Assembly (NCBI GenBank): GCA_030833025.1 | Contig: JAURHZ010000015.1 | Span: 1 to 17,303 of the forward strand | Source of the DNA: Armatimonadota bacterium | GTDB lineage: Bacteria > Armatimonadota > Armatimonadia > Armatimonadales > Armatimonadaceae | DNA: 17,303 bases | Direction: 5' to 3' | In this document: positions 7,807 to 13,884 of the stretch, piece by piece | Numbering within the stretch: position 1 is the first letter of the stretch | Layout: each line of letters begins with the position of its first letter | The notes under the pieces: model-generated | The model's input: only the letters and a program-made list of their open reading frames with translations | Told to the model about the DNA's origin: nothing | The model's database searches: none | Position numbers and translations under genes: made by a program

Positions 7807-8511
7807 ATGAACACTGAGTTTGTGATTTGCGACACCATTGATGATGTGACCCATGCCGCTTCTGAGCTTATACAAAAGCTGTGTGCAGATGCCATACTCG
7901 ACCACGGTAGCGCCTCACTAGCCATCAGCGGTGGCTCCACTCCACAGGCACTATTCAAACTATGGCAGCTGGAAACTTTTCCAGGGCTGGCAGCGGTAAA
8001 AGTGTTCATGTCAGATGAACGCCTCGTCTCCGCCTCAAGCAATGATTCCAACCATGGAACTTTGCTAAGGCTATGGCCGGATGTCTGTGAAGCGCAGCTA
8101 CATTTGCCCGATGTTGACAAGGACGAGGCAGTCGTTGCGGGAGCATATCAGCATGTCCTCGTTGATGTACTCGGAGCTAATCCTGCGTTCGATTGTGTGA
8201 TGCTTGGGCTTGGCGAGGATGGCCATACGGCATCTCTCTTCCCGGGCAAAGCATCATTGCACGATGAAAATCTAGTGTGCGTTGCTGACTATGGGGCCTT
8301 GCCTCCACCCGTAAAGCGCCTAACGCTAACCTACGGCTGTATCAACATGGCTAAGAACGTTGTTGTGATTGCGACGGGAGCCAAAAAACTACCCTGGATT
8401 CAAGCATTACTGGCTGGAAATGTAGATAAGGAATCGTTTCCGCTTGCTGGAGTGAAGCCACAGGGAACGCTTTGGTTTGTACTGGATCGGGCGGCATGGC
8501 CAGAAGCATAG
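7807..8511 (+). CDS. pgl: 6-phosphogluconolactonase
   Basis: 234-residue enzyme that hydrolyses 6-phosphogluconolactone to 6-phosphogluconate, second step of the oxidative pentose phosphate pathway, in the cytosol. It belongs to the DevB/NagB-like sugar-isomerase fold. Diagnostic stretches are SGGSTPQALF (41-50, phosphate loop), FMSDERLVSASSNDSNHG (67-84) and LGLGEDGHTASLFPG (133-147), which carries the catalytic acid/His region. Length is normal for the family. The ATG at 7807 is chosen because GTAGGA lies about 8 bases before it; an in-frame GTG at 7765 would add 14 unconserved residues and overlap the divergent promoter. It is divergent from ftsK and overlaps the next gene by 16 bases. No zwf or gnd gene is in view. 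Confidence 0.94.
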   Translation: MNTEFVICDTIDDVTHAASELIQKLCADAILDHGSASLAISGGSTPQALFKLWQLETFPGLAAVKVFMSDERLVSASSNDSNHGTLLRLWPDVCEAQLHLPDVDKDEAVVAGAYQHVLVDVLGANPAFDCVMLGLGEDGHTASLFPGKASLHDENLVCVADYGALPPPVKRLTLTYGCINMAKNVVVIATGAKKLPWIQALLAGNVDKESFPLAGVKPQGTLWFVLDRAAWPEA

Positions 8512-9065
8512 GCCGTAAGGTCAATACCGGCCCCACGGGAGTCTCAAGGACTGTGTTTCGGGCATTGGTACGCCCTGGCCAAGCTGATGCGCTTCGAGAG
8601 CACATGGCTCCATTCGCATGGAAAGCGGTTGTGTCACCGGTTATCGCCAAGGCGACAAAGGCATTACATGTGTCGAATGGAACTTTGACAGTTGCCGTCA
8701 AGAGCTCTGCTTGGGCAACTGAGCTCAGCATGCAAAAAACTGAGCTCCTCTTGAAGGTGAACCGTTACCTTTCGGGTACATCCAAAAAGTCGGTGACAGA
8801 TATCCGATTTGTCAATCAACCTTGGACGGAGCCGCTTCCTGAACCTGACTATAATCATCCATGGCGTGATTCAGCAGCAATCACGCCTCATTCCAAAGAT
8901 TTGACTGTCGTTGAGCGAATTGTGATGTTGGCGGACATCGCAGCTGAGCGCGACAGTGCACGTTTAAGCTCAGGGTGGCTACCGTGCCGGACATGCGGCG
9001 ACCTAATTGCGCCGTTTGGGCCGGACGACCCTTCGCGATGTGCACGCTGTCGCAATGATTTCTAA
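8496..9065 (+). CDS. DUF721/DciA-like protein with C-terminal zinc ribbon
   Basis: 189 residues. The first about 110 match the DUF721 domain: a helical start (DALREHMAPFAWKAVVSPVIAKATKALHV), then NGTLTVAVKSSAWATELS and VTDIRFVNQPW. DUF721 includes DciA, which helps load or operate the replicative helicase DnaB. A linker (about 110-155) leads to a C-terminal CxxC...CxxC zinc ribbon (Cys164, Cys167, Cys182, Cys185; 14 residues between pairs) that ordinary DciA lacks. A TTG at 8472 would add eight residues and has a fair AGGGA site; I prefer the ATG. It overlaps pgl by 16 bases and sits 4 bases before comEC. A DNA-related role fits both the domain and the neighbour, but is inference. Confidence 0.8.
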   Translation: MARSIGRKVNTGPTGVSRTVFRALVRPGQADALREHMAPFAWKAVVSPVIAKATKALHVSNGTLTVAVKSSAWATELSMQKTELLLKVNRYLSGTSKKSVTDIRFVNQPWTEPLPEPDYNHPWRDSAAITPHSKDLTVVERIVMLADIAAERDSARLSSGWLPCRTCGDLIAPFGPDDPSRCARCRNDF

Positions 9066-9069
9066 GTAA

Positions 9070-10563
9070 ATGCGCCCGATTTTTGCGGTAACGCTCGCGA
9101 TGATAACGGCATCATTCGCGGTAGCAACGCAGTCGACTCGCATTATCGCATCGCTGATAATGATGGTCGGTGTGTTGATCATCGTGTCCGTTCCACCGGC
9201 TAGAAGGTACAGACGCATCGCGAGCGGAGTATCTGCTATCGTTGGGTGCATTTTGGTTTGCTTTCACCCTTTGACAAATTCAAAAGAATCAGCGGTGTTG
9301 CCCAGAACCGTAATTGGCGATGTTTGCTCACCAATACGAAAGGGAGATACATCAAATCGCTTTACCGTGTGCTCCCCTGCTGGGAAATTTGTTGTGCGAA
9401 CCCGTACAGACCTTAACCTCAATTATCTTGACCGCGTTCATGTGACTTCAGACTTTACAGTGCCTGAACCGCCTCGCAATATCGGAGAATTTGACTATCA
9501 GGCATGGTGTAAGTTTCATCACATTCGGGGTGTGTCATCGGCAAATGCTGACGTGTTGGCAGTTAACATCGGCCAGAATCCGATTGGTAGTTTTGTTTCT
9601 AACGTTCGTTTATGGATTGATCTGCAATGTAAGGCAGGACTTCCCGTGGACACAGCTCCGCTAGCAAGTGGGATTCTGCTGTCGATCACAGATGACCTTC
9701 CTTTTGAACTTCAGGAGGCATTTGGGCGAACAGGGACGGTTCATGTACTCTCCACCAGCGGGATGCATATATCTGTTTTAGTGGCATCGATAGGCACAAT
9801 CCTTATTTGGTCTGGTCGTACAACGACGGCTGCTACGGGTTTGGGTTTGTCCTTGCTTGTGGGGTATGCCAGTGGAGGTGGTCCTGCACCACTACGTGCA
9901 GTTACATCGCTTTTTGTACGGCTCATCGCACGTTATCTTGTTCGCTCTCCTGAACCTTGGCATTTGCTTTGCTGCTGCGCATGTGTGGCAATTCTTCGCG
10001 ATCCCTTTGTCGTCATGGATGCCGGTGCCCAGCTTTCCTTTCTTGCTGTAAGCGGTCTAATCGTTGCAGCGCCAATCGCCGATGTCATCTCACAGCGTAT
10101 CCGGCAGGCAACATCGCTGTTTAGTAAAGTAACACTCACACTGCTCCAAGGATGTACGGTTTCCTTCTTCGTTACATTGATTACCGCTCCGGCGGTGGCC
10201 TTCCATATGCACCATGTCAGCCTGATATCACCCATTGCAAACCTTCCCGTTGGCTTTCTAAGTGAATGGGCATTACTCATTGGCGCCATGGCACTTGTTT
10301 TCGGATGGATTCCAGGTATTGGGACGCTGATGTTTACGCTTCTGCATGGTGTATTGCGATCCTTGATTTACATTGCGAATCTCCTTGCAGATGTTCCTTA
10401 CGCAGATGTGGCGACAGGCATTGCTGACCCATACTTGGTCATCATCGCCAGCGTAGGACTGATTGGACTTTGCTTTGTCATCGGACGGAAAGTTATTCAA
10501 GGAGCATCTGTTTCTGAGCCACAATACTTTGTGCCGTGGTCACCGACTAAGCCGCTGTTATGA
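9070..10563 (+). CDS. comEC: ComEC/Rec2 competence channel, N-terminal half only
   Basis: 497-residue polytopic membrane protein, the inner-membrane pore for uptake of single-stranded DNA in transformation. Hydrophobic N-terminal helices (1-65) precede an extracytoplasmic OB-like DUF4131 region with the family stretch PRNIGEFDYQAWCKFHHIRG (about 125-144), then the Competence domain with LSTSGMHISVLV (about 227-238), GGGPAPLRAVTSLFVR and MDAGAQLSFLAVSGL. The protein stops after the last helices (LVIIASVGLIGLCFVIG), where the usual C-terminal metallo-beta-lactamase domain should begin. That domain is encoded by the gene at 10736. The start ATG lies 4 bases after the DUF721 stop, so the two are probably co-transcribed. 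No other competence gene is in the window. Confidence 0.92.
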   Translation: MRPIFAVTLAMITASFAVATQSTRIIASLIMMVGVLIIVSVPPARRYRRIASGVSAIVGCILVCFHPLTNSKESAVLPRTVIGDVCSPIRKGDTSNRFTVCSPAGKFVVRTRTDLNLNYLDRVHVTSDFTVPEPPRNIGEFDYQAWCKFHHIRGVSSANADVLAVNIGQNPIGSFVSNVRLWIDLQCKAGLPVDTAPLASGILLSITDDLPFELQEAFGRTGTVHVLSTSGMHISVLVASIGTILIWSGRTTTAATGLGLSLLVGYASGGGPAPLRAVTSLFVRLIARYLVRSPEPWHLLCCCACVAILRDPFVVMDAGAQLSFLAVSGLIVAAPIADVISQRIRQATSLFSKVTLTLLQGCTVSFFVTLITAPAVAFHMHHVSLISPIANLPVGFLSEWALLIGAMALVFGWIPGIGTLMFTLLHGVLRSLIYIANLLADVPYADVATGIADPYLVIIASVGLIGLCFVIGRKVIQGASVSEPQYFVPWSPTKPLL

Positions 10564-10735
10564 CCGACGACAGTTCATTTGAGGCGAGAACGCAGACATC
10601 AATGTGTACACTGAAAATTCACTGCAAGGTTTACTAGTCAGACTGTTGCCCGGTCGTTGAGATGACGTCAGGGACATTGCGCAAAGAATTGGCGCAAAAG
10701 TGTAAAAATCAGCGTGTTTTATACGTTAGGTAGAT
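10564..10735. other. 172-base gap between the two comEC halves
   Basis: No open frame of note. It contains an 8-base palindrome TGACGTCA (10663-10670) and a near-repeat TTGCGCAAA then TTGGCGCAAAA (from 10677). A weak plus-strand promoter is possible: TTGCGC (10677-10682) and TGTAAA (10701-10706), 18 bases apart. An AT-rich TTATAC (10719-10724) lacks a partner at correct spacing. No intrinsic terminator is visible after the first half. Confidence 0.4.
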
Positions 10736-11647
10736 ATGGTCCGATTGGTTCTTATCTTCCTAATCATCACACTACCTTCGTGTACGTTTCAGAAGCCCAG
10801 TTCGCTTACAGTTACATGTATCGATGTAGGTCAAGGTGACTCATTGCTTATCTCGTTTCCAAACGGCAAGCATTGGCTTGTTGATGCCGGTGGCGTTCCT
10901 GCGGGCGATACCGAGAGCGGCGTAGATCCTGGGCATCGGAACGTACTGTCGGTACTTCGTGCAAAGGCTATTCAATCCCTAGATGTTGTCGTAATGACAC
11001 ATCCTGATGAAGACCATGTTCAGGGGATGCTCGCCGTAGCTCGGCATGTACCGGTGTCGCAGGTTTATTGGAATGGTTTTGAAGGGAGCCGTACAGAGAA
11101 GAAGGTCAGAAAGGAATTCACGCAAAGGGGTACGCGTATGAATGTAGTCAAGGCGGGAGATGTGACCCGTGTCGGAGATGTCGGTGTAAGTGTGCTTAGT
11201 CCACCGGCCGAGCCAATACTCGGAACACGAAGTCCTGAAAATGAGAACAGTGTCATTATGCTCATCAGGTATGGGACGAAGTCTATATTACTCACAGGCG
11301 ATGTCGAAGAAGCTGGCGAACGCAAGCTCCTCGCGACCTTCGGACTCGAGATCCGGAATGTATCTCTATTGAAAGTAGCTCATCATGGATCAGACTCATC
11401 GAGTATGAGTGATTTTGTCCGCCGAACACGTCCGGGAATTGCATTTGTGTCTTGCGGTAAACGGAACCGCTATGGGCACCCTTCTGGTGATGTGATCAAA
11501 CGGTTAGAACGTGTTGGGGCGGATGTCTACCGAACGGACCAGTGCGGAATGCTTGAATGGATGACAGATGGCCGAAGCGAAGCGGTCGCAACCATGCTGC
11601 CTTGTAATAAAAACGCCCTGCGCGAAGCGCAGGGCGTAACAAACTAA
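10736..11647 (+). CDS. ComEC C-terminal metallo-beta-lactamase domain as a separate putative lipoprotein
   Basis: 303 residues. A short hydrophobic N-terminus (LVLIFLIITLPSC, Cys16) looks like a lipoprotein signal with lipobox LPSC. The rest is the ComEC/Rec2-type metallo-beta-lactamase domain: IDVGQGDSLLISFP, WLVDAGG, MTHPDEDHVQGM (His89, Asp91, Asp93, His94), LLTGDVEEAGE (Asp189), VAHHGSDSSS (His216, His217) and RNRYGHPS (His248). All expected metal ligands are present, so it should be an active nuclease or phosphodiesterase on the outer face of the membrane. In full-length ComEC this domain is proposed to degrade one strand of incoming DNA. It follows the channel half by 172 bases, which argues for a natural split rather than a frameshift. 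The last 13 codons overlap the terminator of the convergent gene. Confidence 0.88.
   Translation: MVRLVLIFLIITLPSCTFQKPSSLTVTCIDVGQGDSLLISFPNGKHWLVDAGGVPAGDTESGVDPGHRNVLSVLRAKAIQSLDVVVMTHPDEDHVQGMLAVARHVPVSQVYWNGFEGSRTEKKVRKEFTQRGTRMNVVKAGDVTRVGDVGVSVLSPPAEPILGTRSPENENSVIMLIRYGTKSILLTGDVEEAGERKLLATFGLEIRNVSLLKVAHHGSDSSSMSDFVRRTRPGIAFVSCGKRNRYGHPSGDVIKRLERVGADVYRTDQCGMLEWMTDGRSEAVATMLPCNKNALREAQGVTN
11606..11637 (-). terminator. Intrinsic terminator of the response regulator gene, inside the convergent CDS
   Basis: A perfect 11-bp stem ACGCCCTGCGC/GCGCAGGGCGT (11613-11623 and 11627-11637) has a 3-base loop. On the minus strand it runs into TTTTTATT, so it works for the gene ending at 11663. 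On the plus strand no T-run follows. It lies entirely inside the 3' end of the metallo-beta-lactamase gene, encoding residues of its last 13 positions. Confidence 0.88.
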
Positions 11648-11662
11648 ATCGCGTAACGCGGC

Positions 11663-12055
11663 TCAGATGACAGTACGTCCATCATCTGCGCCAGATTGGA
11701 GAAGACGCTTTGCAAACGTAACTAGCTCAATCGGGTTGAATGGCTTGGTGAGGTACATGTCTGCACCGCGTGTGTAGCCTTCGAGGACATCACGGTCTTG
11801 AGCCTTAGCAGTCAACATGATAACCGGCAGGTTCTCGAGGACTGGGTCACGACGGATGTTGGAAAGTAACTCGAAACCATCCATCTCAGGCATCATCACG
11901 TCGGATACCAACAAGTCTGGCCTGTTTGCGCGAATCTTCTCGAGCGCTTGCGCTCCGTTGTTCGCAGTCTCCACCTGGAAACCTTGTCGCTCCAAGTTGA
12001 CTTGGATCAGACGGACAATATTCGGTTCGTCATCCGTGACGAGGATACGAGGCAT
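11663..12055 (-). CDS. Single-domain response regulator (CheY-like receiver)
   Basis: 130 residues consisting of one receiver domain and no output domain. Acidic pocket Asp8/Asp9, phospho-acceptor Asp52 (LVSDVMMPEMDGFE), switch Thr82 (MLTAKA) and Lys104 (YLTKPF) are all present. Such stand-alone receivers act through protein contacts, as in phosphorelay, motility or pilus control. No histidine kinase is adjacent, so the partner is unknown; the prepilin-like gene in the window is not close enough to assign a link. The ATG at 12055 has AAGGAAGG 12 bases upstream. The gene has its own promoter and terminator and is therefore a single-gene unit. Confidence 0.93.
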   Translation of the reverse strand: MPRILVTDDEPNIVRLIQVNLERQGFQVETANNGAQALEKIRANRPDLLVSDVMMPEMDGFELLSNIRRDPVLENLPVIMLTAKAQDRDVLEGYTRGADMYLTKPFNPIELVTFAKRLLQSGADDGRTVI

Positions 12056-12115
12056 GGGCTGTAGTTACCTTCCTTTTCGCGAAGCAAGACGTGTCGCCAC
12101 CCTTGCAGTGTGACT

Positions 12116-12145
12116 ATTCTACTCGCTGGTGGTTACCGATGTCAA
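12116..12145 (-). promoter_or_regulatory. Sigma70-type promoter of the response regulator gene
   Basis: On the minus strand a perfect TTGACA (12145-12140) and TAGAAT (12121-12116) are 18 bases apart. Expected start is near 12109, giving a leader of about 54 bases that contains the AAGGAAGG ribosome site (12075-12068). Confidence 0.8.
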
Positions 12146-12154
12146 TTGTATGGA

Positions 12155-12183
12155 TTGACGCACTCCACGGATATCGTTATTAT
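12155..12183 (+). promoter_or_regulatory. Sigma70-type promoter of hrcA
   Basis: TTGACG (12155-12160) and TATTAT (12178-12183) are 17 bases apart. The expected start near 12190 lies only about 6 bases before the hrcA ATG at 12196, so the transcript would be almost leaderless. The -35 box is 9 bases from the -35 of the divergent response regulator promoter. I see no CIRCE inverted repeat (TTAGCACTC...GAGTGCTAA) here; only an isolated GCACTC at 12160-12165. Confidence 0.7.
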
Positions 12184-12195
12184 GTTTGGTAGGCC

Positions 12196-13251
12196 ATGTC
12201 TCAGTCAATTCCGCCCGTATCCTTAGATGACCGCCAGCAGCGGATTCTCGAGGCCGTCGTTCACGATTATGTTGAAACTGCCGAGCCGGTAGGATCGGCA
12301 GCGCTACTGGAGCGACATCCCCTTGGCATTCGCTCTGCCACCCTCAGGTCCGAAATGGCTCTGCTCGCAGACCGTGGTCTTCTTGTTCAGCCTCACACCA
12401 GCTCCGGTCGAGTGCCATCCAACATCGGCTACCGCTACTATGTCAACCAACTCATGCGGGATGTCGCTGTTCCCATAACTGCCATTGACTGCATTGACAA
12501 CAGGATTCGCGGGAATGACCATCATGTGGAAGCTGTTCTCGATGCATCCTGTCAAGCATTAGCGGACATCACTGGACTTCCATCGATGGCTACGCCTCCG
12601 GCAACTGGAGTTGTAAGTATTCATCGCATCTTTCTTTCACCCGTTACTGCGACACAAAACCTTCTTGTCATCCTTTACTCTAATGGACGTTCGGAAAACC
12701 GCATCCTGACTGGATTTTCCCTTACAGCTCAAGAGTCATGGATGCTGGCAGATGCCCTGAACGAATCCGCCGCTGGTATTGCACTCGCCACGCTCCGGGA
12801 CAATGGCCTACCTAACATTCCGAGAGAACTCATTGCGCTTTCATCCGTCTGGAGCATCATTTCAAATGATGTTCGTACGGCAGCCCGCGACTTGTGCGCA
12901 CTAAGTCCTTTGGTTGTTCATCGCTCAGAGGCAGCACTACAGCACCCTGAATTTAGGGATGTAGAGCGTTTTGGGCATTTTCTAACGTTGATGCAAGAGC
13001 GCGCTGCGCTTCTGGAACTCCTAGCCGGACCTACTGTGATGGAGTCAAGTGTGCGAATCGGTGCAGAGCTTGGGTCCAATGACCTTGGCGGTTACTCGAT
13101 GGTAACCGCGACCTACTCTGTAGGTGAGAGCCAGCAAGGGACCATTGGTGTTATCGGCCCGACACGAATGCGCTACCCGGAGGTGATTGCATCGGTTAAG
13201 CACGTTGCCAAGACTGTCGGTAAGGTACTACAACGCCTGACCTTTTCCTGA
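12196..13251 (+). CDS. hrcA: Heat-inducible transcription repressor HrcA
   Basis: 351-residue repressor of heat-shock genes, normally binding CIRCE operators and needing GroEL to stay active. The N-terminal winged helix-turn-helix (about 10-80) is clear: RQQRILEAVVHDYVETAEPVGS, then IRSATLRSEMALLADRGLLVQPHTSSGRVPSNIGYRYYV. The central and C-terminal GAF-like part contains IHRIFLSP, LLVILYSNGRSENRIL and near the end GTIGVIGPTRMRYPEVIASVKHV, the HrcA hallmark (IGPTRM.Y). Length is typical. It is followed by grpE after 55 bases, the usual order in many phyla. No CIRCE is visible upstream of it, so autoregulation is not supported by this sequence. Confidence 0.95.
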   Translation: MSQSIPPVSLDDRQQRILEAVVHDYVETAEPVGSAALLERHPLGIRSATLRSEMALLADRGLLVQPHTSSGRVPSNIGYRYYVNQLMRDVAVPITAIDCIDNRIRGNDHHVEAVLDASCQALADITGLPSMATPPATGVVSIHRIFLSPVTATQNLLVILYSNGRSENRILTGFSLTAQESWMLADALNESAAGIALATLRDNGLPNIPRELIALSSVWSIISNDVRTAARDLCALSPLVVHRSEAALQHPEFRDVERFGHFLTLMQERAALLELLAGPTVMESSVRIGAELGSNDLGGYSMVTATYSVGESQQGTIGVIGPTRMRYPEVIASVKHVAKTVGKVLQRLTFS

Positions 13252-13306
13252 TGTTCAGGGTATTCTGAAGACGTCTATAAATATCCCATTTGAGAGGTAT
13301 CACACA

Positions 13307-13822
13307 ATGTCCACGCCCGATGAAGCAGCTAACGCTGACGACACAACCATCCAGTCCGAATCCCCTTCCCCTGATGCCACCGTCTCTGATCTTGAACAGC
13401 AGCTCGCGGCCGCGAATGATGCCCGTTTGCGTGCGCTAGCAGAGTTCCAAAATTATCGCCGACGAACAGATGAAGAACGTGAGAGCCTGAAGGGATTTTT
13501 GTTGACGGGGGTGATGGAGAGTCTCCTCCCCATCGTGGATAACTTTGGCCGTGCTGTCGACTCAATGAATGCTTCGACCGATATTGATAAGCTGCGTGAT
13601 GGCATTTCTGGAATACACCGCGAGCTCGCAACCGTACTTGAAAAGTATGGAGTAGAGCAAATCGTTGCCGATGGCGCAGCGTTTGACCCAAACCTTCACA
13701 ATGCCGTAATGCGTGTTGAAGATACAGATGCTCCAGCCGACACGGTGGTCGAAGTGCTACAGCCCGGTTACACAATTGGCGGTCGGGTCTTACGTCCAGC
13801 GCTCGTTAAGGTTTCAGGCTGA
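13307..13822 (+). CDS. grpE: Nucleotide exchange factor GrpE
   Basis: 171-residue cochaperone that releases ADP from DnaK. It has an acidic disordered start (1-24), a long coiled coil (about 25-65, LEQQLAAANDARLRALAEFQNYRRRTDEERE), a helical middle (VMESLLPIVDNFGRAVDSM) and the C-terminal beta-wing that docks on DnaK (FDPNLHNAVMRVED, VLQPGYTIGGRVLRPALVKVS). GAGAGG lies 8 to 9 bases before the ATG. An AT-rich TATAAA (in 13278-13290) upstream has only a weak -35. The 55-base gap to hrcA also contains a small TTCAG/CTGAA inverted repeat. dnaK and dnaJ do not follow, unlike the common hrcA-grpE-dnaK-dnaJ arrangement. Confidence 0.95.
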   Translation: MSTPDEAANADDTTIQSESPSPDATVSDLEQQLAAANDARLRALAEFQNYRRRTDEERESLKGFLLTGVMESLLPIVDNFGRAVDSMNASTDIDKLRDGISGIHRELATVLEKYGVEQIVADGAAFDPNLHNAVMRVEDTDAPADTVVEVLQPGYTIGGRVLRPALVKVSG

Positions 13823-13829
13823 CCGCAGT

Positions 13830-13846
13830 AACGACTAGGAGTCGTT
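13830..13846 (+). other. Hairpin enclosing the AGGAG ribosome site before the transporter gene
   Basis: A perfect 7-bp inverted repeat AACGACT/AGTCGTT with an AGG loop. The only Shine-Dalgarno-like sequence near the transporter start, AGGAG (13837-13841), lies in its loop and stem, 16 bases before the TTG. It could occlude ribosome binding. Confidence 0.5.
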
Positions 13847-13847
13847 C

Positions 13848-13884
13848 ATCCGCCGCATTGCTAACAGCATTTCGGCGGATTTTT
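13848..13884 (+). terminator. Terminator-shaped hairpin after grpE, overlapping the next start codon
   Basis: An 8-bp stem ATCCGCCG (13848-13855) / CGGCGGAT (13873-13880) is followed by a five-T run (13880-13884). The 17-base loop holds a small inner stem TGCT/AGCA and the TTG start of the transporter gene. It has the form of a rho-independent terminator for the hrcA-grpE transcript, or of an attenuator for the gene it overlaps. Confidence 0.65.

Noticed and set aside
10663..10670. TGACGTCA palindrome as an operator site
   Set aside because: A single 8-base palindrome is expected by chance at this scale, and it does not sit on a convincing promoter.
12155..12175. GCACTC next to the hrcA promoter as half of a CIRCE operator
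   Set aside because: The matching GAGTGC arm at 9-base spacing is absent.
13329..13775. Minus-strand open frame of 148 codons
   Set aside because: It is antisense to grpE, which is an unambiguous match.
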